Below, piece after piece: positions 56,588 through 64,000 of a stretch of 64,000 nt of DNA. Each line of letters starts with the position of its first letter. The stretch's first letter is position 1. Source of the DNA: Sambucus nigra (lineage: Eukaryota; Streptophyta; Magnoliopsida; Dipsacales; Adoxaceae); contig OX422219.1 in NCBI GenBank assembly GCA_949130495.1, positions 262,865,111 through 262,929,110 on the forward strand. Direction: 5' to 3'. Made by a program: the position numbers and the translations under genes. The notes beneath the pieces are model-generated. The model was not told the origin of the DNA. It ran no database searches and saw nothing but the letters and a program-made list of their open reading frames with translations.

Positions 56588-57619
56588 TTACATTCGCCCA
56601 TTCCGAGTATTGATGATTGCGTTAGACGTAGCTAAGAACTGGCGCCCAAGGATGATAGGAACATTGTCTTTTGAGGTAAAGGAGGGATCCATGTCCCAAA
56701 TGACAAAATCTACCGAGAAGTAGAAGGTGTCAACTTGGACGATCACGTCCTTAATTATGCCTCGTGGAATCTTCACGGTTTGATCCATTAGTTGGAGAGT
56801 GACCTTTGTGGGCTTGAGGTCGCCCAAGTCAAGTTGCCTATAAATGGAGTAAGGGAAGATATTTACACTTGATCCCAAATCTAGTAAGGCCTTTTCGATT
56901 TTATTTTCTCCAATGATGCAGGAAATGGTGGGTGCACCGGGATCTTTGAATTTAGGCGGGAGATCATTAAGTAAAATGGATCTCATGTTCTATTCTAGAA
57001 AGACATTCTTCTTTACCTTCATCTTTCTCTTTACCGTCAACAAGTCTTTGATGACCTTTGCATAAGCTAGAATTTGCTTAATGGCATCGAGGAACGGTAA
57101 ATTCAGCCTTACTTGCTTCAATACGTCTAGCACGTCATCACGTGGGTTTCCTTTATGTGAAGGAATCAACATTTGAGGAAACGGTGCCGCGGTGGGTGGT
57201 TTCACTACTACCTCGGGCTTACTAGTGCCGTTTTTATCACTCTCATTCAAAGGGACATCTTTGGCCTCTTTCGTGCCGGGCGAAATCTACTTGTCTTTAG
57301 GTATGTCTTGTGGAGGAGGTGACAAGTCAACTACTCTCCCACTATGTAGAGTGGTAATTGCGCTGCATTGCTCAGGATGGTCATGGGGTGTCGAGCTAAC
57401 ACTAGTTTGACCTTGGAGAGGTCTTTGGACCTGGGCAGGAAACTTGCCTTTCTCTTGGATACTCGACGATGATTGCAACTGTGAAATGTTCGCATTCATG
57501 TAATTCATCATGCGCTCATGCCTAGCATTAGTTGCAGTCTGGGTATTGATAAAGTCGTTGATAGTATCCTTGAGACTTCTCCGCGGTGAAGGGATGTATG
57601 CTCCTTGAGGTGGTGGTGC
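56588..57619 (-). pseudogene. pro: Athila-like linker and protease
   Basis: Same frame as gag. The linker carries HERMMNYMNANISQLQSSSS, the gag-pro junction motif LNLPFLDAIKQILAYAKVIK and LPPKFKDPGAPTISCIIGEN. The active site is ALLDLGSSVN (D-L-G-S, equivalent to D-T-G-A/S), followed by LKPTKVTLQLMDQTVKIPRG and VPIILGRQFLATSNAIINT, the flap and I-L-G-R motif. Stops at about 57617-57619, 57287-57289 and 56987-56989 interrupt an otherwise continuous frame. Confidence 0.82.
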
Positions 57620-58984
57620 TTACACGTGTCCTTGCATATGTGGAGCTTGTTGAAAATGTGGTGGTGGAGGAGGGGCAACATGTGAAGGAGGGTTCATCGC
57701 AGCATTTTGTTGCCCATAGCTAAAACCAAGATTGTTTTTCCATGAAGGGTTGTACGAGTTCCCGTGCGGTGCACCAAAATTACCCTTAAAACCTCCTATA
57801 CCACTAACTTGCTCCTGAAGCATTACTTTGTAGGTAGGTATAGTCGGGCATCCCTCAGTTGAATGACCCTCCTCACAAATCGCACACACCTTCCCGACAG
57901 AGTTTGGTATGGATCCAGCTGGTCCTTTTCCATATATTTCGCATAGGTCTCAAAATCCTTTCTCAAGGGTATCCAATCGACTGTCCGTCATAGAATTCTT
58001 ATCTACGTGAAATACGCCGGACGCCGATGGAGTGGTGGTCACTTGCCAATTTTGATTTTGAGCATTAGGGTCAGATGTATCCCAGGATTGGGTAGTCTCG
58101 ACGACATACCTCAGGTGAAGCTCAACATCATGGGCGTCTAAGTCGACAAAGGGACCACTTCCCATAGTTTCAACAAGTTGCTTAGAGTTAAAATTCAGCC
58201 CATTATAGATAAAAGAGATGATTTGCGCTGAATCAAATCCATGATGGGGCCATGAAGTAACTAACTCATTGAAACGCTTGTAACGTCGATGAAATGGCTC
58301 ATTTTCAGATTGTCTGAACGCTTGAATTTGAGCCTTGATGGAGATTATTCGATGTGTTGGGAAGAATTTCTTGAGAAATCTCGATTGCAACTCGTTCCAA
58401 GATGGAATCGAGCTTGGAGGTAAAGACCATAGCCAGATCTTAGATTTATGTTTGAACGAGAAAGGGAAGAGTTTGAGGCGGATCACCTCTTGTGTGCAGG
58501 TTTGATCATTGAGAGTATCGCACACATCCTCAAATTCCCTAATGTGAAGGTATGGATTTTCAGAATCCATACCATGGTAATGAGGTAGCATCTGGATCAT
58601 CCCATTTTTGAAATGGAATTGTCTGGCATTATACGGGAGTATAATGCATCCCGGAGTGAAAGTACGCTCGGGATATAAGAATTCTCTCAACTGGCGGTAT
58701 GGGGGCTCTTCCTCACCGGCAGCTGCATTACCGTGTTGAGACATCTCCCTCTCTCTTAAGGACTCAGTGCTCTCACTTGGTGTGCTCGAGGTGTACTCGG
58801 GGGTGTGTCCTAAGAAGGAAAACGGAGTGTTGTTTGAGATTGAGTGTGACGGTGTGGGAGGTGGGATCCAGAACTGTGGGGTGTTAGAAGTGTGAGGGCT
58901 ATCGGGATTGTACTCAACGATTGGATATTCGTGAATGCTGGTTGGAGTATTATGGGGTGTGGGAGTGAGTTCAGAATTTTGCAT
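57620..58984 (-). pseudogene. gag: Athila-like gag
   Basis: The start is ATG 58984 (MQNSELTPTPHNTPTSIHEY). A proline/serine/threonine-rich N-terminus (about 85 residues) is followed by the capsid core: MLPHYHGMDSENPYLHIREF, EVIRLKLFPFSFKHKSKIWL, WNELQSRFLKKFFPTHR and HHGFDSAQIISFIYNGLN, a nearly complete retrotransposon gag domain. A stop at 57947-57949 follows EKGF; the same frame then has the zinc knuckle CAICEEGHSTEGCP (about 57842-57883) and a proline/histidine-rich tail. The frame is open for 344 residues, better kept than the Tat elements here. Confidence 0.87.
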
Positions 58985-59111
58985 TAATGGCTTATGAGAG
59001 ATGATGATGAATCGTTTTATGCTTTTTGAATTTTTTTATGTTTTTGGTTTTTTTGAAATTTTTTGGTCAAAGCTTTGGATTGACTCGATCTAATCCTAAG
59101 TCTACCTAATT

Positions 59112-59132
59112 CCCTAAAAACGGCGCCAAAAA
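59112..59132 (-). other. Athila-like primer-binding site
   Basis: CCTAAAAACGGCGCCAAAAA on the + strand is TTTTTGGCGCCGTTTTTAGG on the - strand, 2 bp from the LTR, of the TGGCGCCGTTG type seen in Athila-like elements. Copies in units 2 and 3 have CCTGAAAACGG. Confidence 0.75.
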
Positions 59133-59134
59133 CT

Positions 59135-60787
59135 TGACGCAATTGAAAATGTATCTCAGACATGTGTTCACTCTAGGCTCAAGTGCAAGCCTGTCGCTCA
59201 AGTAATAATCCGACAAGTTGGGTATCGATCATCAGGGAAAAAGGACAACGAAGTTGTAACGACGGGAAAAGACGGAGGAATCCTAACCTTGACTCTAAAA
59301 AGAAAGGGAAAATGATTTGATTTTGGGAATGATTAAACTAAATGCAAATATGAAATTATGAAGATATGCAACTACACTAAACTACCTAAAATATGATTGA
59401 AATCTAGTTTGAACTTTTAACCTAAGTGATGGGAAAAATAGGACGGGAATACAATCCCCCAAACCTAGTGAATTGCAGCTATAATATTAATCATGAATTT
59501 AACTGATTAATTTTGAGCTGGAATTTAGTCCTCCCAAGCATTACGTATATGAGGTTCAAGCCCGCGTCATACTTAATCTGAGGACGAGTAAATCGGTATC
59601 ACGGTAGTAACACTCGAATTGCATCCGAAATCATCGCGGTTACCCTGAGGCAAACTAGATATAAAGACCTACAATTGTTATGTTGCTACGCAATACGATC
59701 GTAATCAATCACTAAATTCAGAGGATTAATGTTATACACGTGCAATTAACCCATCAAGTTGGGTTCATGTATCCCGGCCTTAGAAAATCTAGCCTATCAT
59801 GATGAAAGTAATGAAAATAGTGTTTGATATGCAGAAATTCATGATTAATCTAAAGCAAACTTGTAAATTGATGTAGAATAGAATTTAAAAGAGGGAATTA
59901 CTCACTAAATTCTACTAAAGCAGTAACAACAACACTGAATAAAACTGGTACTCAAATAAATTCTGAATAAAGGTTCAATATTGGAATTAAAACTGGAAAT
60001 TGTATCTAAACTAGGGTTTGCTAGAAAAGAAAGGAAAAATCTATTATTCTCCCTAAAATATTTGTGCTAAGAATGATAATAAAATGGGTTTATATACGCT
60101 ACAAGACTCCAAGAGTTTTAGCAGCACTAAGACTCTCTATTAGAGGAAAATTAGAAAATTAAAATTGCGACAGTCGGACCGGTCCCCCTCCTCCCACGGA
60201 CCAGTCCCAAGGCAGACCGGTTCTTTTTATTTTCTTCCTTCTTTGGTTTGTCTTCGGTTTGGGGTTCTCTGGAATGTGGCAGTACGGACCGACTCTTTTA
60301 ATTTTTGGGCGAACCGGTCCCAGGGCAGACAGTTTCTTTTAATTTCTTGGCTGACCGGTCCCAGGGCGTACCGGTTCTTTTAGTTTCTGGGCGGACCGGC
60401 CCTCTCTTTATTTGACTTTTTCTTTTATTTTTGACTGCTCATAACTTTCACACCGGGACTCCGATTGAGGTACCATTTTTTCCAGTGTTCTTGTAATTGA
60501 AAGATCTTCAACTTTTCGGTTGGACCCACCTCCGTACTAAGGCTAAAAAATTACAAAAATGCCCTTCAACTCCCCGATTCTTAGTTTCTTTCACTATTTT
60601 GAGTTCTCTTTTCCATCTTTCTTGCATGAAATACCTGTAAAACACATAAGAGATACACAAAATACGAAATACTTGCCAAAAAGGGTTAGTAGCATAAATA
60701 TAAGTCAAATCCAATCTATTTACACCGCACGAGATCAAAAAAATACCGAAATTAAGTAGATATATGTGAAGAATTTATGCCTAATCA
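59135..60787 (-). mobile_element. Athila-like 5' LTR in array unit 1 (1653 bp)
   Basis: - strand TGATTAGGCATAAATTCTTC...CAATTGCGTCA. Borders are set by the PBS on one side and by comparison with the 3' LTR stub on the other. It contains the ACCGGT-rich repeats at 60172-60406. Short frames inside it occur identically in every unit and are not genes. Confidence 0.88.
60172..60406. repeat. ACCGGTCC-rich imperfect repeats in the LTR
   Basis: About six phrases of the type G(A)CCGGTCCCAGGGC..ACCGGTTCTTTTAATTTC: GACCGGTCCCC, GACCGGTTC, GAACCGGTCCCAGGGCAGAC, GACCGGTCCCAGGGCGTACC and GGACCGGCCC. Spacing is irregular, 40-60 bp. They recur in unit 2 at 62329-62563. Confidence 0.75.
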
Positions 60788-60902
60788 GGGAACCAATCCA
60801 ACACTTGTTGGTCAACGCCATGGTGGATTGCCTAGTATGCCTAACCTCCTCTGATAGCACTACTAAGTAGGTATGTTCAAACACAACAAGTAGCAAACAC
60901 AC

Positions 60903-60944
<42 letters not shown>

Positions 60945-60970
60945 TCTAATATGTATATATAATAACTACT
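60788..60970. other. Flank carried inside the tandem unit
   Basis: Sequence outside the LTR (GGGAACCAATCC...), ending in an AT microsatellite (38 bases, the same length in each copy) and ATAATAACTACT before the gag fragment of the next unit. It is probably the DNA into which the element inserted; its own origin is not recognised. Confidence 0.7.
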
Positions 60971-61141
60971 GAAGGAAAACGGAGTGTTGTTTGAGATTGA
61001 GTGTGACGGTGTGGGAGGTGGGATCCAGAATTGTGGGGTGTTAGAAGTGTGGGGGCTATCGGGATTGTACTCAACGATTGGATATTCGTGAATGCTGGTT
61101 GGAGTATTATGGGGTGTGGGAGTGAGTTCAGAATTTTGCAT
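60971..61141 (-). pseudogene. gag N-terminal fragment, unit 2
   Basis: Repeats the first 57 or so codons of the Athila-like gag from ATG at 61141, then runs into the AT-rich flank (PFSFSSYYIYILE, stop near 60941). It lacks the capsid core. Confidence 0.9.
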
Positions 61142-61291
61142 TAATGGCTTATGAGAGATGATGGTGAATCGTTTTGTGCTTTTTGAATTTTTTTATGTTT
61201 TTGGTTTTTTTGAAATTTTTTGGTCAAAGCTTTGGATTGACTCGATCTAATCCTAAGTCTACCTAATTCCCTGAAAACGGCGCCAAAAACT

Positions 61292-62944
61292 TGACGCAAT
61301 TGAAAATGTATCTCAGACATGTGTTCACTCTAGGCTCAAGTGCAAGCCTGTCGCTCAAGTAATAATCCGACAAGTTGGGTATCGATCATCAGGGAAAAAG
61401 GACAACGAAGTTGTAACGACGGGAAAAGACGGAGGAATCCTAACCTTGACTCTAAAAAGAAAGGGAAAATGATTTGATTTTGGGAATGATTAAACTAAAT
61501 GCAAATATGAAATTATGAAGATATGCAACTACACTAAACTACCTAAAATATGATTGAAATATGGTTTGAACTTTTAACCTAAGTGATGGGAAAAATAGGA
61601 CGGGAATACAATCCCCCAACCCTAGTGAATTGCAGCTATAATATTAATCATGAATTTAACTGATTAATTTTGAGCTGGAATTTAGTCCTCCCAAGCATGA
61701 CGTATATGAGGTTCAAGCCCGCGTCATACTTAATCTCAGGACGAGTAAATCGGTATCACGGTAGTAACACTCGAATTGCATCCGAAATCATCGCGGTTAC
61801 CCTGAGGCAAACTAGATATAAAGACCTACAATTGTTATGTTGCTACGCAATACGATCGTAATCAATCACTAAATTCAGAGGATTAATGTTATACACGTGC
61901 AATTAACCCATCAAGTTGGGTTCATGTATCCCGGCCTTAGAAAATCTAGCCTATCATGATGAAAGTAATGAAAATAGTGTTTGATATGCAGAAATTCATG
62001 ATTAATCTAAAGCAAACTTGTAAATTGATGTAGAATAGAATTTAAAAGAGGGAATTACTCACTAAATTCTACTAAAGCAGTAACAACAACACTGAATAAA
62101 ACTGGTACTCAAATAAATTCTGAATAAAGGTTCAATATTGGAATTAAAACTGGAAATTGTATCTAAACTAGGGTTTGCTAGAAAAGAAAGGAAAAATCTA
62201 TTATTCTCCCTAAAATATTTGTGCTAAGAATGATAATAAAATGGGTTTATATACGCTACAAGACTCCAAGAGTTTTAGCAGCACTAAGACTCTCTATTAG
62301 AGGAAAATTAGAAAATTAAAATTGCGACAGTCGGACCGGTCCCCCTCCTCCCACGGACCAGTCCCAAGGCAGACCGGTTCTTTTTATTTTCTTCCTTCTT
62401 TGGTTTGTCTTCGGTTTGGGGTTCTCTGGAATGTGGCAGTACGGACCGACTCTTTTAATTTTTGGGCGAACCGGTCCCAGGGCAGACAGTTTCTTTTAAT
62501 TTCTTGGCTGACCGGTCCCAGGGCGTACCGGTTCTTTTAGTTTCTGGGCGGACCGGCCCTCTCTTTATTTGACTTTTTCTTTTATTTTTGACTGCTCATA
62601 ACTTTCACACCGGGACTCCGATTGAGGTACCATTTTTTCCAGTGTTCTTGTAATTGAAAGATCTTCAACTTTTCGGTTGGACCCACCTCCGTACTAAGGC
62701 TAAAAAATTACAAAAATGCCCTTCAACTCCCCGATTCTTAGTTTCTTTCACTATTTTGAGTTCTCTTTTCCATCTTTCTTGCATGAAATACCTGTAAAAC
62801 ACATAAGAGATACACAAAATACGAAATACTTGCCAAAAAGGGTTAGTAGCATAAATATAAGTCAAATCCAATCTATTTACACCGCACGAGATCAAAAAAA
62901 TACCGAAATTAAGTAGATATATGTGAAGAATTTATGCCTAATCA
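61292..62944 (-). mobile_element. Athila-like LTR, array unit 2
   Basis: Shifted 2157 bp from 59135-60787 with the same length and almost the same sequence. Confidence 0.92.
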
Positions 62945-63059
62945 GGGAACCAATCCAACACTTGTTGGTCAACGCCATGGTGGATTGCCTAGTATGCCTA
63001 ACCTCCTCTGATAGCACTACTAAGTAGGTATGTTCAAACACAACAAGTAGCAAACACAC

Positions 63060-63101
<42 letters not shown>

Positions 63102-63127
63102 TCTAATATGTATATATAATAACTACT

Positions 63128-63298
63128 GAAGGAAAACGGAGTGTTGTTTGAGATTGAGTGTGACGGTGTGGGAGGTGGGATCCAGAATTGTGGGGTGTTA
63201 GAAGTGTGGGGGCTATCGGGATTGTACTCAACGATTGGATATTCGTGAATGCTGGTTGGAGTATTATGGGGTGTGGGAGTGAGTTCAGAATTTTGCAT
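63128..63298 (-). pseudogene. gag N-terminal fragment, unit 3
   Basis: Same as 60971-61141, ATG at 63298, fused to the same flank. Confidence 0.9.
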
Positions 63299-63448
63299 TA
63301 ATGGCTTATGAGAGATGATGGTGAATCGTTTTGTGCTTTTTGAATTTTTTTATGTTTTTGGTTTTTTTGAAATTTTTTGGTCAAAGCTTTGGATTGACTC
63401 GATCTAATCCTAAGTCTACCTAATTCCCTGAAAACGGCGCCAAAAACT

Positions 63449-64000
63449 TGACGCAATTGAAAATGTATCTCAGACATGTGTTCACTCTAGGCTCAAGTGC
63501 AAGCCTGTCGCTCAAGTAATAATCCGACAAGTTGGGTATCGATCATCAGGGAAAAAGGACAACGAAGTTGTAACGACGGGAAAAGACGGAGGAATCCTAA
63601 CCTTGACTCTAAAAAGAAAGGGAAAATGATTTGATTTTGGGAATGATTAAACTAAATGCAAATATGAAATTATGAAGATATGCAACTACACTAAACTACC
63701 TAAAATATGATTGAAATATGGTTTGAACTTTTAACCTAAGTGATGGGAAAAATAGGACGGGAATACAATCCCCCAACCCTAGTGAATTGCAGCTATAATA
63801 TTAATCATGAATTTAACTGATTAATTTTGAGCTGGAATTTAGTCCTCCCAAGCATGACGTATATGAGGTTCAAGCCCGCGTCATACTTAATCTCAGGACG
63901 AGTAAATCGGTATCACGGTAGTAACACTCGAATTGCATCCGAAATCATCGCGGTTACCCTGAGGCAAACTAGATATAAAGACCTACAATTGTTATGTTGC
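63449..64000 (-). mobile_element. Athila-like LTR, array unit 3 (cut by window edge)
   Basis: Continues the 2157-bp periodicity. Only 552 bp of the LTR are inside the window. Confidence 0.92.

Larger units (their letters stand above)
53951..60787 (-). mobile_element. Athila-like element, gag-protease only
   Basis: Right to left: 5' LTR (59135-60787), PBS (59112-59132), gag (57620-58984), linker and protease (56588-57619), a post-protease region (55752-56587), a T-rich non-coding stretch, PPT (about 53994-54009) and only 43 bp of the 3' LTR (53951-53993, TGATTAGGCATAAATTCTTC on the - strand). RT, RNase H and integrase are absent. The gag motifs fit Athila-type elements. Confidence 0.8.
58814..64000. 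repeat. Tandem array, 2157-bp unit, at least 2.4 copies
   Basis: Units start at 58814, 60971 and 63128, each at GAAGGAAAACGGAGTG. Landmarks repeat at exactly 2157 bp: TTAATGGCTTATGAG at 58984, 61141 and 63298. A unit holds the first 57 or so gag codons, PBS, the whole Athila-like LTR and a 183-bp flank with a 38-base AT tract. Unit 1 differs from unit 2 by a handful of bases (for example CTAGTTTG/ATGGTTTG); units 2 and 3 look identical over the part seen. The array runs past the window end. Confidence 0.95.

Noticed and set aside
60165..60759. Repeated 66-76 residue frames in the LTR (also at 62322-62916)
   Set aside because: Their identical recurrence is due to the tandem array; they lie in the LTR and overlap on both strands.

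Overview
The window is nuclear DNA from a flowering plant, probably a eudicot. It is AT-rich and built almost entirely of nested LTR retrotransposons and their decay products. I recognise no intact host gene, rRNA or tRNA gene. Lineage names (Tat-like and Athila-like Ty3/gypsy, Tekay/Del-like chromovirus, SIRE-like Ty1/copia, Helitron) rest on protein motifs, gene order, primer-binding sites and termini read by eye. The species is not identifiable.

Layout. 1-510 is the right end of a large chromovirus-type LTR. 511-5048 is AT-rich and holds two unrecognised, decayed coding-like stretches. From about 5049 to 53740 lies one dismembered Tat-like element (E1) on the + strand: 5' LTR, PBS, gag, protease, RT, RNase H, integrase, a 48-bp tandem repeat, then an antisense gene on the - strand. 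E1 is interrupted twice. A second Tat-like element (E2, 8101-19952) sits in its protease and itself holds two solo LTRs in opposite orientation (11218-14121 and 17093-19096), each with a perfect 5-bp target duplication. A Tekay-like element on the - strand (24932-53324) sits in the E1 antisense gene.

The Tekay-like element keeps both LTRs, its gag and the tail of its integrase/chromodomain. Its pol core is gone. The space is filled by a SIRE-like copia arranged as partial pol - LTR - gag-pol - LTR (28674-39908). Its 5' LTR holds a third Tat-like element (42738-50762) that lacks pol but carries an antisense, apparently spliced gene, and also an 890-bp Helitron (51630-52519) whose empty site is preserved in the other LTR.

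To the right, a short chromovirus LTR fragment (53741-53950) abuts an Athila-like element on the - strand (53951-60787) with gag and protease but no RT or integrase. Its 5' end (start of gag, PBS, whole LTR, 183 bp of flank) is repeated in tandem with a period of exactly 2157 bp from 58814 past the window edge. This is a possible newborn satellite.

Nesting gives a relative order: E1 is oldest, then E2 and Tekay, then the copia, Tat-3, Helitron and solo LTRs. The least diverged sequences are the copia LTR pair and the 2157-bp array. All coding regions show stops, frameshifts or deletions, so nothing here looks autonomous.
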